DNA of 64,000 nucleotides from Thiosulfatimonas sediminis (GTDB lineage Bacteria > Pseudomonadota > Gammaproteobacteria > Thiomicrospirales > Thiomicrospiraceae): the NCBI RefSeq assembly GCF_011398355.1, contig NZ_AP021889.1, positions 2,108,001 through 2,172,000 on the forward strand, read 5' to 3'. The notes under the pieces are model-generated. The model had not been told where the DNA came from. It did not search any database and saw nothing but the letters and a program-made list of their open reading frames with translations. Below are positions 24,670 through 34,156 of this stretch, piece after piece; the stretch's first letter is position 1, and every line of letters begins with the position of its first letter. Both the position numbers and the translations under genes were made by a program.

Positions 24670-25635
24670 CTAAGCTTGCTCAACACCAAAACAAATTACC
24701 TCGTCAATTCGTTGTGCCCCCAAAGCCAGCATCAATAAGCGATCTGCACCCAATGCAACACCGGAACAGGCTGGCAAAGGATAATCCGCAAGGGTCTGCA
24801 AAAGATGTTCATCCAGTGGCACCCCAGCCAATTGTTGCGCGGCGCGCTGCTGCAAACTTTCGTTAAAACGCTGTCGATAAAGCACCGCATCGGCTAATTC
24901 ATCGTAGCCATTCGCCAACTCCATCGCATCAACAAACACTTCAAAACGCTGCGCTAACAGCGGGTTCTCAGGATGAATTTTCGCCAAAGCAGCATCGCGT
25001 GCAGGAAAATCGCTCAACACGGTAATAACGCCATTACCAAGCTGCGGCTCGATGACCTCAGTGAGTAGCAGCTGCTCCCACAACACCTTATCCTCTGGCG
25101 CCACGCCAACAACCTCTGGAGCGCCAGATTGCTCTAAAGCCACGCGGCACTGCGCTGCGCTGGCCGTAAAAATATCGGTAATGCCGCAAAATTGCGCAAA
25201 TGCTTGTGCGTAACTCAAATACTCAACCGTTCGCGTCTGTGGCAGTATGTGATTGATGAGTTCGACCACTTCGGTAATCAGCTGCGTCAAAGAAAAGTCC
25301 AGCCGATACCATTCCAACAAGGTAAACTCGATTTGATGACGCGGGCTTAAATCCCCATCGCGAAAAACCTTACCAAGATAAAAAATATCTCCTGAGCCTT
25401 CACAAAGCAGGCGTTTCATCGGATATTCAGGCGATGTCTGCCAATAATAACGACGTTTTTCTGCATAACCTGGCACTTGCACCCAACTGCTTAAAGAACG
25501 TAAATGCACATCCGGCGTAGCACCTTGCGACAACAAAGGTGTATCCACTTCCAAACAATCGCGAGCATAAAAAAACGCCCGCAGTTGTTGCAAAAACTGC
25601 GAGCGCTGTTGAAGCCGTTCACGGCGTGTCATCAT
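24670..25635 (-). CDS. epmA: elongation factor P--(R)-beta-lysine ligase EpmA
   Basis: This is a lysyl-tRNA-synthetase catalytic core without the anticodon-binding domain, about 321 residues. It has class II motif 2 (FRDGDLSPRHQIEFTLLEWY) and motif 3 (CSGVALGADRLLMLALG). EpmA attaches (R)-beta-lysine to a conserved lysine of EF-P, relieving ribosome stalling at polyproline. Two in-frame ATGs (25635, 25632) follow a GTG at 25641; ATG 25635 is used here but the start is uncertain. It is encoded directly downstream of efp (33 bp), with epmB divergent on the other side, so the whole modification system is together. Confidence 0.96.
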   Translation of the reverse strand: MMTRRERLQQRSQFLQQLRAFFYARDCLEVDTPLLSQGATPDVHLRSLSSWVQVPGYAEKRRYYWQTSPEYPMKRLLCEGSGDIFYLGKVFRDGDLSPRHQIEFTLLEWYRLDFSLTQLITEVVELINHILPQTRTVEYLSYAQAFAQFCGITDIFTASAAQCRVALEQSGAPEVVGVAPEDKVLWEQLLLTEVIEPQLGNGVITVLSDFPARDAALAKIHPENPLLAQRFEVFVDAMELANGYDELADAVLYRQRFNESLQQRAAQQLAGVPLDEHLLQTLADYPLPACSGVALGADRLLMLALGAQRIDEVICFGVEQA

Positions 25636-25674
25636 ATTCACGTGTTCCGCTTATTTAACTTATTTAGCTTTAAC

Positions 25675-26241
25675 TTATTTAGCACGCGATACATATTCAC
25701 CTTTTTCGGTGTTCACAATCACTTTTTCACCCTGTTGAACAAATAAAGGAACCTTGACCACCGCCCCCGTTGAAAGGGTTGCCGGTTTGCCCGTAGAGTC
25801 GGCAGTGTCCCCTTTTAATCCCGGATCGGTTTCCACAATTTCCAGCACGACTTGCTTGGGTGGCGTAACCGAAATCGGATCACCATTAAACAGCGTCACC
25901 ACACAATGATCTTGCTCAACCAACCATTTGGCCATGTCTCCAATCGCTGCTGCGCTGGCTTGGTATTGGTCAAATGTGACTTCGTCCATAAAATGCCAAA
26001 ATTCACCGTCGTTGTATAGATATTGCAAACCGGTTTCGTGCACGTCTGCTGCGTCGACTTTTTCACCCGATTTAAAGGTTTTTTCCAAAACACGGCCAGT
26101 CATCAAATTTCGGTATTTTACGCGGTTAAAAGCCTGCCCTTTGCCCGGTTGAACAATAGTGTTTTCGACAATGCTACAAGGCTGCCCATCCATTAAAAAC
26201 TTTAAACCGTTTTTAAATTCATTCGTGCTTACTGTCGCCAT
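25675..26241 (-). CDS. efp: elongation factor P
   Basis: This 188-residue translation factor stimulates peptide-bond formation at proline stretches. The N-terminal KOW-like domain carries VQPGKGQAF, with K34 the residue modified by EpmA/EpmB; a lysine rather than arginine here agrees with the EpmA/EpmB route and not the EarP route. C-terminal OB domains end in ...[18 protein letters not shown]. The start is ATG 26241 ([12 protein letters not shown]), with GAGGC upstream; the frame extends to 26280 but without support. It is probably co-transcribed with epmA. Confidence 0.98.
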   Translation of the reverse strand: MATVSTNEFKNGLKFLMDGQPCSIVENTIVQPGKGQAFNRVKYRNLMTGRVLEKTFKSGEKVDAADVHETGLQYLYNDGEFWHFMDEVTFDQYQASAAAIGDMAKWLVEQDHCVVTLFNGDPISVTPPKQVVLEIVETDPGLKGDTADSTGKPATLSTGAVVKVPLFVQQGEKVIVNTEKGEYVSRAK

Positions 26242-26342
26242 AAGATTTGCCTCAAACAAGTTTCTAAAAATTGCGCGCATTTTACCAAAAAACCACTTAG
26301 GTTTAAAATAACCCCTTTTTCATCCATCGAATTGAGAACACA

Positions 26343-27290
26343 ATGTCTGATTCTGTTCGTTCCAGCGCCGAATTATTGGCGCACTTGGGACTAAATACGC
26401 ACCGGATAACGTCCATACGGCAACCGGCGTTTGCCTATAAAGCGCCGCAGCATTTTATTACGCGTATCACACCAAACAATCCTCATGACCCGCTGTTAAA
26501 GCAAATTTTACCAGTACCGGATGAGTTAATTACCGCGCCAGATTTTGTCAGTGATCCTGTTGGCGATTTTCAAAACAACCCACAACCGTCACTCATTCAT
26601 AAATATCACGGACGCGTTTTGCTGATTGCCAGCCCGAAATGTGATATTCACTGCCGCTACTGTTTTCGCCGTCATTTTCCATATGAGGCGCATGCCAATC
26701 AACGCCACTGGCAAGCCGCACTGCAAACCATCGCAGCAGACAACAGCCTGCATGAAGTGATTCTAAGCGGCGGCGATCCGATGAGTCTAAGCGAAGCTGC
26801 ACTGCTTAAACTGAGCCAACAAATCGAAGAGATTGATCATATCCGCACACTACGTATTCACAGCCGCACGCCGGTTGTCGCGCCTCAACAGGCGGCACAA
26901 ACTCAGTGGCTAGAATGGGTCAAACGCAGCCGCTTAAATCTTGTCATCGTCGTGCATTGCAATCATGCAAATGAACTCAGTCCCGAAAGCGCTCACTTGT
27001 TTCAAATTTACCGACAAGCGAATATCACATTACTTAACCAGAGTGTTCTGCTCAAAGCAGTGAACGATTCTTTGGAAGCACTGAACGCCTTAAGCCATAA
27101 ACTGTTTGCACAAGGCGTTTTGCCTTACTATTTACATCAATTGGATAAAGTCCAAGGTGCAATACATTTTGAAGTAAGCAACCAAGAAGCCTTGCAATTA
27201 CACCAAGCACTTCGCGCTAGCTTGCCTGGCTATTTAGTGCCTAAACTCGTCCGAGAAATCGCAGGAGAGCCCTATAAAACACCGCTTTAA
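26343..27290 (+). CDS. epmB: EF-P beta-lysylation protein EpmB (lysine 2,3-aminomutase)
   Basis: This 315-residue radical SAM enzyme converts (S)-alpha-lysine to (R)-beta-lysine for EpmA. The [4Fe-4S] motif is CDIHCRYC (Cx3Cx2C) in SPKCDIHCRYCFRRHF, followed by EVILSGGDPMSLS (SAM GGE-like block) and LRIHSRTPVVAP. It is transcribed divergently from efp across about 100 bp. Its stop overlaps the stop of the convergent DTW-domain gene by 4 bp. Length matches EpmB rather than the longer clostridial aminomutases. Confidence 0.97.
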   Translation: MSDSVRSSAELLAHLGLNTHRITSIRQPAFAYKAPQHFITRITPNNPHDPLLKQILPVPDELITAPDFVSDPVGDFQNNPQPSLIHKYHGRVLLIASPKCDIHCRYCFRRHFPYEAHANQRHWQAALQTIAADNSLHEVILSGGDPMSLSEAALLKLSQQIEEIDHIRTLRIHSRTPVVAPQQAAQTQWLEWVKRSRLNLVIVVHCNHANELSPESAHLFQIYRQANITLLNQSVLLKAVNDSLEALNALSHKLFAQGVLPYYLHQLDKVQGAIHFEVSNQEALQLHQALRASLPGYLVPKLVREIAGEPYKTPL

Positions 27291-27901
27291 GGACGTAATG
27301 GATAACTGAAAATGGCACTTTGAAAACAATCAAATGCTCGCTCTAAATCTTCCGCAATTTGTGGCGCCTTTTCCAGTTGCGTCAAAAGCTGCCCAACCGC
27401 CTCTAAGGTCGATAAACTAAGTGCATTTTTTTGCTTGCGAATACGATATTTAGAGGCTTGCTGCGGTGCTAATTGAATCCGAGGAAGCTCTGCTAAGCGC
27501 GGATTAAGTTGCAATAATTTATACGTTTTACGCCAAGTACCATCCAATACCAAAATCTGTATCGGTTGCGGTTGTTCAGCAAGCGTTGCGACAGTAGCGA
27601 CTTCGACCAAATCATTTTCTGTTGTAGGATAGAGCAAATAAGTCGGTATTCCCTTATCCAGCCAATCCACCAAACTGGAAGTTGATGGCTTTAATGGCTG
27701 AGCATCTTCCAGCTGTTCGCCAATCCAAGCATGCTGTTTCTGTAAACAGGCCAGTAATAACGGAACGCTAGACTTAACTTGCTTTTGTTCGCTTGGGTGT
27801 TGTAAAACACCAATCTCAACGCGATTTGCGATAGGCTGGCGGCAGTGACACCAGCAACTTTTTAACGGTCGATGGCAATCTAAGCACAATTCTCTAGGCA
27901 T
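27287..27901 (-). CDS. DTW-domain tRNA-uridine aminocarboxypropyltransferase (TapT/YfiP type)
   Basis: This 204-residue protein has the DTW signature in LVLDGTWRKTYKL, preceded by a cysteine cluster CLDCHRPLKSCWCHC (CxxC...CxC, probably metal-binding), and a C-terminal YRIRKQKNALSLSTLEAV block. The family transfers the 3-amino-3-carboxypropyl group of SAM to uridine 47 in tRNA variable loops (acp3U). The start is placed at ATG 27901 (MPRELCLDC); a TTG three codons upstream is possible. Only 39 bp separate it from the divergent acetyltransferase gene. Confidence 0.9.
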   Translation of the reverse strand: MPRELCLDCHRPLKSCWCHCRQPIANRVEIGVLQHPSEQKQVKSSVPLLLACLQKQHAWIGEQLEDAQPLKPSTSSLVDWLDKGIPTYLLYPTTENDLVEVATVATLAEQPQPIQILVLDGTWRKTYKLLQLNPRLAELPRIQLAPQQASKYRIRKQKNALSLSTLEAVGQLLTQLEKAPQIAEDLERAFDCFQSAIFSYPLRP

Positions 27902-27940
27902 GAAATACAATCAAAATCAGTTAGTAATGGAATTAAACTC

Positions 27941-28399
27941 GTGACAAAGCAGATTCAGCATTTTGAAATCAATGCCACAACCGATGCCGTTTTACTCTTT
28001 AAAGTGAAACACTTCGTTAAATCGGCGCAACAAAAAAACTGGCAACGTGCTGACGCTATTTTTGTGAGTATGCACAAAGATAGCGTCATTGGCTATGCAC
28101 GATTGGTACCGATAGAGCCCAAAAGCTATTGGTTACGCGGCCTATTTGTCAGTCCCGCTTTTCGACGTCAAGGAGTCGCTTTAAAACTGCTAAAACAAAT
28201 CCACCAACGCCTTTGTGCTCAGCAACAAAGTGCCACCATTTTTTGCTTTCCTTTGGCACATTTAGAGCAACTTTATCGCACACTCGATTATGAAGACTGT
28301 CTGATAAGTGATTTACCCGCCAGCCTCGCTATGCGTTTTCAGCAAGCTCAAGCAGAAGGTAAAAACTGGCGCTTAATGCGGCTAAAACTTGGTACCTAA
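27941..28399 (+). CDS. GNAT-family N-acetyltransferase
   Basis: This 152-residue protein has the GNAT acetyl-CoA loop in GLFVSPAFRRQGVALKLLKQI (R-R-x-G-x-A). Beta strands before it (AIFVSMHKDSVIGYARLVPI) and a C-terminal strand (CLISDL) fit the fold. The GTG at 27941 is the apparent start. The substrate is unknown. It is convergent with rmuC, six bases apart, and divergent from the DTW gene. Confidence 0.8.
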   Translation: MTKQIQHFEINATTDAVLLFKVKHFVKSAQQKNWQRADAIFVSMHKDSVIGYARLVPIEPKSYWLRGLFVSPAFRRQGVALKLLKQIHQRLCAQQQSATIFCFPLAHLEQLYRTLDYEDCLISDLPASLAMRFQQAQAEGKNWRLMRLKLGT

Positions 28400-28405
28400 T
28401 TGATT

Positions 28406-29845
28406 TTAGTCATTATTCAATAACCCTTGACCATCCGCTTCTCGCACCAGATGTTGCGGCAACTCTTTTTTAGTTTTTCCGGCCAGCTCTTTAAGCATTT
28501 CCGCTTGGCGAATAAGATTACCGTTGCCTTGCGTTAAACGCGCCCGCGCTTGCTGATAGGTGCCTTGTGCAGTCTCAAGCTGCTTGCCGATTTTTTCAAA
28601 ACTTTCAATAAAACCAACAAACTTATCATGCACCTCGGCAGCGCGCTGCACCAATTTAACCGTATTTTCACTCTGCCGTTCATAACGCCAGAGCTGCTCA
28701 ATGGTCTTTAAGCTGGTGAATAATGTCGTCGGTGTGACCACTGCCACACGCTTATCAAATGCGTCTTCAAAAATACTGGCATCCTGCTCAATCGCCAATA
28801 AATAAGCACCTTCAACGGGAATAAACATTAAGACAAAATCCGGCGCATTGAGTAACGCCAAATGCTCGTATCGCTTTATTGACAACATATCAATGTGTTT
28901 GCGCAAACTTTGTAGATGATTTTTTAAGGCTCGGTTTTGCTGAACACTGTCATTGGTATTCAAACTGGCTTCGTAGTCCTTTAACGACACTTTTGAATCA
29001 ATAATTACATGCTTATTATCCGGTAAATTTAACACGACATCGGGACGCAAGCGTGAACCATCGGGTTGTTGAAAGCTTTTCTCGCGTGCAAATTCAAAGC
29101 CTTCGCGCAGACCAGAACGTTCAAGTAAACGCTCAAGAACTAACTCCCCCCAGTTACCTTGGACCTTACTATCCCCTTTTAAAGCATGCGTTAAGTTTTT
29201 GGCTTCTTCACTCATCTGGGAATTTAGCTCTTGTAGCTGTTTAAGCTGCTGTTGCAAACTAGCTCGCCCTTCCAAAGACTCTTTATGCGTGGTTTCAATA
29301 CGCTGTTTAAATTGCTCCATAGAAAGCTGCATCGGCTGTAATAATGCGTGGACCGAATCCCGATTTAACTGGGAAAATTCTTGCTTTTTGTGTTCAAAAA
29401 TCTGTGTTGCTAAATTTTTGAACTCACTTTCCAACTGCTGTTTTGCCTGCTGCTGAAAGGCCAGCTTATCTGCTGCATTTTGTTCAGATAACTGCAAAGC
29501 AGTCTCTAGACTGGCCAATTTGGCCTGCGTTTGGCTTAATAACGCCTGCTGATGATCAAATTTATGTTGCCAATCAAGCAGTTGCTGCTGAGCAGTGTGC
29601 AATTGCTTTTCTAGTTGAATCGCTTGACCGTGATAATCGGCAAATTCGCTCAGCTTAATATGCAAAAGCCTTACTTCATTCTCTAAAGCCACTTGGCTTT
29701 GCTGAGCATTTTGCAAACTAAGTTCATACTGACTCAGTATTTGCTGCTGATTACGTAAACGCAAATACAAATAAAAAGTGCTAAAAATGAAAAAGCCTGC
29801 AGTCAATAATGCAGGCCAAAAAAAAGGATTCAAATCGTTACTCAT
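28406..29845 (-). CDS. rmuC: DNA recombination protein RmuC
   Basis: This 479-residue protein has an N-terminal membrane helix (residues about 10-27), a long coiled coil (35-190), and the RmuC nuclease-like domain: GNWGELVLERLLERSGL, RPDVVLNLPDNKHVIIDSKVSLKDYEA (PD-(D/E)XK-like), and PDFVLMFIPVEGAYLLAIEQD. RmuC limits inversions at short inverted repeats. Its ATG overlaps the TGA of the upstream pilus-operon gene (ATGA at 29842-29845), so it is translationally coupled to the MSHA-type operon, an unusual context for rmuC. Confidence 0.96.
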   Translation of the reverse strand: MSNDLNPFFWPALLTAGFFIFSTFYLYLRLRNQQQILSQYELSLQNAQQSQVALENEVRLLHIKLSEFADYHGQAIQLEKQLHTAQQQLLDWQHKFDHQQALLSQTQAKLASLETALQLSEQNAADKLAFQQQAKQQLESEFKNLATQIFEHKKQEFSQLNRDSVHALLQPMQLSMEQFKQRIETTHKESLEGRASLQQQLKQLQELNSQMSEEAKNLTHALKGDSKVQGNWGELVLERLLERSGLREGFEFAREKSFQQPDGSRLRPDVVLNLPDNKHVIIDSKVSLKDYEASLNTNDSVQQNRALKNHLQSLRKHIDMLSIKRYEHLALLNAPDFVLMFIPVEGAYLLAIEQDASIFEDAFDKRVAVVTPTTLFTSLKTIEQLWRYERQSENTVKLVQRAAEVHDKFVGFIESFEKIGKQLETAQGTYQQARARLTQGNGNLIRQAEMLKELAGKTKKELPQHLVREADGQGLLNND

Positions 29846-30633
29846 CGGTTATTGGTCAATATCTTCACTTGCTCTAGCGTGTCTTGTGCGACAGTCTCTT
29901 TGGTTTTCGGTAACGCTTTTTGTTTGGCCTTAATTTTTTCATTTTGTACCATCTGATAAGTGGGCAACACTTTAGATTGGCGTGGTAGCAACGTACTGCC
30001 GACAGGCACAATCTGCTCTTTATCAATCACTTCAAACGCTACACCTTTAGAGGATGTATGGGAAGAGTTAATGGTGATATGTTTGGAATTGGTTTGATTA
30101 TATTTGCCATTCACCCGTACTAAGGAACTCCCATCCGGCTTTATCACCACGGCTGAAACCGCTAATTTATAAGGCAGATAAATCGGCTTTTTCTTAGGTT
30201 TAACATTTTTATTGGCCACACCTGTGCCAGTCACTGGCGGCGGAGGCGGAGGAATTTTCTCCACCTCTTGCACAATAGGTGGGTTGATGTAAGCAGCACG
30301 CTGTCGATCAATTTTTTCACGTGTGGGCTTATCTAAGAGAATAGTTTGCAAATTAAGCGGCTTATTTAACACCTCATTACCCGTGATAACGCCTGTCCCA
30401 CGAGTACTTTTTGGCGGCACACTTGGCGTTTCGGCTTTTACATCTGACTTGTCCTCAGTAGGACGAACCGTCAAGCGACCATCAGCACCACGTTCCAAAA
30501 CAATCGTTGTTTGATTGACTTCACGAGCGGAATCGATCAAAGCATTCGCCGTCTCTGTCGGCCCGGCGCACAAGGGCGCTGTTATCGGCAAAAAAGCGGC
30601 GATCAAAGTCAATAGGTAAGTATTTCTATTCAT
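29842..30633 (-). CDS. periplasmic proline-rich protein of the pilus operon (MshK-like by position)
   Basis: This 263-residue protein has a signal peptide (MNRNTYLLTLIAAFLPITAPLCA), then a low-complexity periplasmic region with a run of six prolines near the middle and repeated GTGV motifs, and a small beta-rich domain (KLAVSAVVIKPDGSSLVRVNGKYNQ) resembling MshK/PilP/GspC-type periplasmic connectors. Assignment as MshK-like rests mainly on its place after the MshJ-like gene. The ATG at 30633 has AAGGGGAA upstream; a longer frame to 30741 overlaps the previous gene and has no signal peptide at its start. It probably links the inner-membrane complex to the secretin. Confidence 0.6.
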   Translation of the reverse strand: MNRNTYLLTLIAAFLPITAPLCAGPTETANALIDSAREVNQTTIVLERGADGRLTVRPTEDKSDVKAETPSVPPKSTRGTGVITGNEVLNKPLNLQTILLDKPTREKIDRQRAAYINPPIVQEVEKIPPPPPPVTGTGVANKNVKPKKKPIYLPYKLAVSAVVIKPDGSSLVRVNGKYNQTNSKHITINSSHTSSKGVAFEVIDKEQIVPVGSTLLPRQSKVLPTYQMVQNEKIKAKQKALPKTKETVAQDTLEQVKILTNNR

Positions 30634-30712
30634 AATATTCCCCTTTACAGGGTTGCTTAATTCTGAAAAAACGTGCTGAAGCAGGAATGATTCAACTTGA
30701 AAACTAGCCTTT

Positions 30713-31390
30713 TTAGGGTTTACTTGTAACCACTTTTTCATCCGGTTTTTGACCTAAATTGATGTGCGTATGGAACACGACAACGGTACAGCTGGCGATC
30801 ACATTTCCTTGGGTCAAATTAAAGTTAGCACTCACTTGATAGTTGTTTTCACGTAATTTATTGTCGCAGGACTCGATTAAATACAACGGCGAAATTCGTT
30901 CATTAATCGACTCAAATAAACGTAATAGGTCTTCTTCATGTTGCAGCTCCATATTGAGCTTGATGCGACTAAAGTAAAACATCTGCTGCGGAACTTTAAT
31001 CTTTTGGAATTGAGCAGAACTCAGTGGTTTTTCAGGTAAAAATTCAAAACTAAATTTGGGCATTAAATATCCCTGTTTTAAACGAATCAAATTATCCGCC
31101 CAAAAAACACGATCTTGCTGCTTAACCAAACCTTTTTTCATTAACTCTGCATATTTATCCCCGTACTGCTGATAAAGTTCGACTTGTCGGACCAAAAAAT
31201 CCACTTCACTTTTCAGCTGGTTCAATTTGGCCTCTTTTGGTTTGGCTTTCGCAGCAAGATCTTTGCTAAGTTCTTGAAAACCATACCAAGCACCGCCAAT
31301 AGCAGCGGAAACCAGTACAGTAAAAATCAGTAAATTTCGGAAAAATCGTTTAAAAAACGGGTCTTGTACTATGTTATTTAGACTGGCCAT
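30713..31390 (-). CDS. PilO/MshJ-like inner-membrane assembly protein
   Basis: This 225-residue bitopic protein has a membrane helix at residues about 15-36, then a coiled coil (LSKDLAAKAKPKEAKLNQLKSEVDFLVRQV) and a ferredoxin-like periplasmic domain. That architecture is typical of PilO/GspM/MshJ, which pairs with the PilN-like domain of the upstream gene product to form the alignment subcomplex. Its start overlaps the MshI-like gene by 17 bp. Sequence similarity to named MshJ proteins cannot be verified here, so the call is by architecture and position. Confidence 0.75.
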   Translation of the reverse strand: MASLNNIVQDPFFKRFFRNLLIFTVLVSAAIGGAWYGFQELSKDLAAKAKPKEAKLNQLKSEVDFLVRQVELYQQYGDKYAELMKKGLVKQQDRVFWADNLIRLKQGYLMPKFSFEFLPEKPLSSAQFQKIKVPQQMFYFSRIKLNMELQHEEDLLRLFESINERISPLYLIESCDNKLRENNYQVSANFNLTQGNVIASCTVVVFHTHINLGQKPDEKVVTSKP

Positions 31391-32942
31391 CTTTTAACCT
31401 CAAGCTGATACTAAACGGCAAAGCGAGCACCTCGCCTTGATCGGTATTGATTCTTACGGCTTGTTTTAATTCACGATTAAGCGGCTCTTTATCGAGCGAA
31501 ACACTCTCAATACCGTCTAGCTTTTGTAAATCTTTAACCAACGCATCTACCCAAGCAACAGGATTTTTATAGGTATCGTAAAAAGGGAAAACCCAACCGT
31601 TCAGCGTTAATTCATGCTGCATACTGTCTAAAGGACCGACATTGCGCCAATCCAAAGTACTTAATTGAATATTTGGATGTCGATTTACGGTTTCACTAAA
31701 ACCCTGAATATTGAAACCAATTAACCGTTTAACCCGTAGATTCAGCACAGCTTCGGAAAATTCGACTGATGCTTTTATTTGCTGAGCATCATCTTGTAAC
31801 TTAACCAGCTCAGTTAAACGCTGCTTCTCTTTCTGATGCGCTGCGATATTTTCATCCAACAAGCCAAGTTTTTGCCAGTTGACAAAGTTATCCACACTGT
31901 TAACCAAAACAAACGCTAAACCGCCAGCTAAAAGCGCCAAGTTAAAACCGTATAACCCTTTGCGTGCGACTTGGAAAGTGCGTAAACGGGTAATGTAGTC
32001 GGTGGAATAAAACCCTTTAACTTGGTTTCTGAATAAGAAATCGACTATTGATTGCTCAGAGTAACAGCCTTGTTCTTCGATGCAATATTGGCTAGCGTCC
32101 GAAAACTCTCTAAAAGTATGTGCTGCGAAATAAAATTCTTTGTCCGACCAATTTGCGCGAATAATGCCATTAGCACGACAGTCTTCTTCGATATTGGATA
32201 AAACAGCGGCATCTTCCTCTAAAAAAACTAAACCAATTGGCGCATTCGACGGGATAATTTTTTGATTATAGACATAAGTAAGAGCCAGTTTGGTCTCTTC
32301 CAAAAGCGCCTTATGGATAGAACTAACTTCAAAATCATCCGCTTCAATTTCCACTGGGCGACTAAGGCGCATTTCCCCTTCGTAGAAGAAGGTTTGACGA
32401 TAATCAAGCTTCGATTGGCGAGATATAATTAAGAAGGGTAGATTTTCTTGGTCCTTTGTCAATCCAAGAAGAGGTCGCACGACTTGACGGTAATATTGTG
32501 TTAACAACAGCGGTTTGGAATAAATCCCTTTTATCAATATCTGGGCAGCTTCAAGATTATCTAAAAAACGCGTCAATTTAAACGCATCGCTAATCGTTGC
32601 AGAAAGTATAAGCTCTTCTTTACGCCCCTCAGCGGATTTGCGAAACTGATTGGTTGAATGCACTTCGCTGAGCGCAATTTTGTCGGAAACCAAACGCTCT
32701 TTACGACGTTTTAAGAGTGCCGATTTCTCCCATGGCATGACTTTAGGTACCCATTCAAAGAATAGATCTTCGTCCACCAAATCAAGCACAATCATAACTG
32801 ACGCGCTTGTCTGCAGTTTGCTGATAAACAGTTCGATTTGCGCAATATCATCCCAAGCAAACTGCTCAATAAGTTCGTCCGCTTTCCTTGGACTTTTATA
32901 AGCACGAAAACCGGTTTCTGTTACATAAAAAACATATTGCAT
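31374..32942 (-). CDS. MshI-like fusion of PilM-like cytoplasmic and PilN-like periplasmic parts
   Basis: This 522-residue protein has a large N-terminal cytoplasmic region (1-325), a single membrane helix (about 330-350, LYGFNLALLAGGLAFVLV), a coiled coil, and a PilN-like periplasmic domain (LIGFNIQGFSETVNRHPNIQLSTLDWRN). In type IV pili the actin-like PilM and the bitopic PilN are separate; MshI combines them. The N-terminal part is divergent and I do not see clear actin-fold ATP motifs, so ATP binding is doubtful. The ATG at 32942 lies one base after the mshG-like stop and is preferred over a non-coupled start at 32990. Confidence 0.78.
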   Translation of the reverse strand: MQYVFYVTETGFRAYKSPRKADELIEQFAWDDIAQIELFISKLQTSASVMIVLDLVDEDLFFEWVPKVMPWEKSALLKRRKERLVSDKIALSEVHSTNQFRKSAEGRKEELILSATISDAFKLTRFLDNLEAAQILIKGIYSKPLLLTQYYRQVVRPLLGLTKDQENLPFLIISRQSKLDYRQTFFYEGEMRLSRPVEIEADDFEVSSIHKALLEETKLALTYVYNQKIIPSNAPIGLVFLEEDAAVLSNIEEDCRANGIIRANWSDKEFYFAAHTFREFSDASQYCIEEQGCYSEQSIVDFLFRNQVKGFYSTDYITRLRTFQVARKGLYGFNLALLAGGLAFVLVNSVDNFVNWQKLGLLDENIAAHQKEKQRLTELVKLQDDAQQIKASVEFSEAVLNLRVKRLIGFNIQGFSETVNRHPNIQLSTLDWRNVGPLDSMQHELTLNGWVFPFYDTYKNPVAWVDALVKDLQKLDGIESVSLDKEPLNRELKQAVRINTDQGEVLALPFSISLRLKDGQSK

Positions 32943-32943
32943 A

Positions 32944-34146
32944 TTATTGTACCTGAGCGATGGTGTCGTAAATTGGACCCAATACAGCAATCATAACCCA
33001 GCCAACAACAAAGCCCATGATAACGGTCAAAATTGGTTCAATTGCAGGCTCGATTTTTTCAATCAGTTCTTTGGCTTCACGGTCATAAAAGTAACTGACA
33101 TTTTTGAGTGCGACATCCATTTTACCGGTCAGTTCACCGGACTTTATCATACGCACTGCCATCATCGGAAAAGCATTGGAGTCACGAAAAGAAACCCAAA
33201 TTTCTTTACCGTCTTCAATCATCGTCACCGCAGTCACTAAATTGGTTTCAAGGTATTTATTTCCAGAAGTCAAGCTGGCCATGCGCAAGCTGTCAGGAAA
33301 ACTCACACCTGCGCCATACATAACCGATAAGGAGTTAGCGACTCGAGCGAGTTTTAACTTATGTAAGACCTCTCCAATAATGGGCGTTCGTAAACTCCAT
33401 TCATCCGACTTTAACTTAAATTCTGGGGAGTTACGCCGCCACCATTTAATAACAATCACAAAAAGAACTGGAGCAATCATGAGTTCGAGAATGTAGTTTT
33501 GGATAAACCCTGAAGTGGCTATCAGCGCGACCGTGGCAAAACCGATTTCCCCTCCCATCGAAGTAATAAAGCCAAGCAATTCAGGCACGACAAATAACAT
33601 CATCAAAATGACCACAGCCACCACAACTGTCGCTACGATTGCGGGATAAATCATCACTTTCTTAGCTTTGGAAGCAAGTTCATCTTCCCATTTCATCATG
33701 TTACCGAGGTCACGCAAAATGTCTTCCAATTTACCGGTTTTCTCGCCCACAGAAACCAATGAAATGTAGACCTGACCAAACTCTTTTTCAAACCCTTCTA
33801 AAGATTCCGAAAAGGTTCTGCCGCCTTCCATTGATTCGTAAATATTAGCCAGCATCTCTTTGACTGCATCGTTTTCAAAGGTGTCTTTCATATCCTCGAG
33901 AACTTCCATCAATGGGACGCCCGCTTCAAGCATCTGCTCAAGCTGAAATGTGATGGTGATGATATCGCGTTTTTTAATCTTGCTACCAAGCGATAAAGAC
34001 AACCCTTTACTTTGCTCTTTAGAATTAAGCAAATCAATTTGTGATTTTTTAAGTTTTTTTTCTAATTCATGAACATTATTCGCAGGCATCACACCGCTAA
34101 CACGTTTACCGAACTGGTTAATTCCTGTGTAGTTGTAGTTTTGCAT
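32944..34146 (-). CDS. mshG: GspF/PilC/MshG-type inner-membrane platform protein
   Basis: This 400-residue member of the T2SSF family has two repeated cytoplasmic domains (about 60-185 and 260-385), each followed by membrane helices: YPAIVATVVVAVVILMMLFVV, an LMIAPVLFVIVIKWW segment, and PILTVIMGFVVGWVMIAVLGPIYD at the C-terminus. Family motifs include LEQMLEAGVPL and SVGEKTGKLEDIL (repeat one) and MIKSGELTGKMD (repeat two). It couples the ATPase to pilus-subunit assembly. It lies 10 bp after the ATPase gene. Confidence 0.93.
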   Translation of the reverse strand: MQNYNYTGINQFGKRVSGVMPANNVHELEKKLKKSQIDLLNSKEQSKGLSLSLGSKIKKRDIITITFQLEQMLEAGVPLMEVLEDMKDTFENDAVKEMLANIYESMEGGRTFSESLEGFEKEFGQVYISLVSVGEKTGKLEDILRDLGNMMKWEDELASKAKKVMIYPAIVATVVVAVVILMMLFVVPELLGFITSMGGEIGFATVALIATSGFIQNYILELMIAPVLFVIVIKWWRRNSPEFKLKSDEWSLRTPIIGEVLHKLKLARVANSLSVMYGAGVSFPDSLRMASLTSGNKYLETNLVTAVTMIEDGKEIWVSFRDSNAFPMMAVRMIKSGELTGKMDVALKNVSYFYDREAKELIEKIEPAIEPILTVIMGFVVGWVMIAVLGPIYDTIAQVQ

Positions 34147-34156
34147 ACATCAATCC

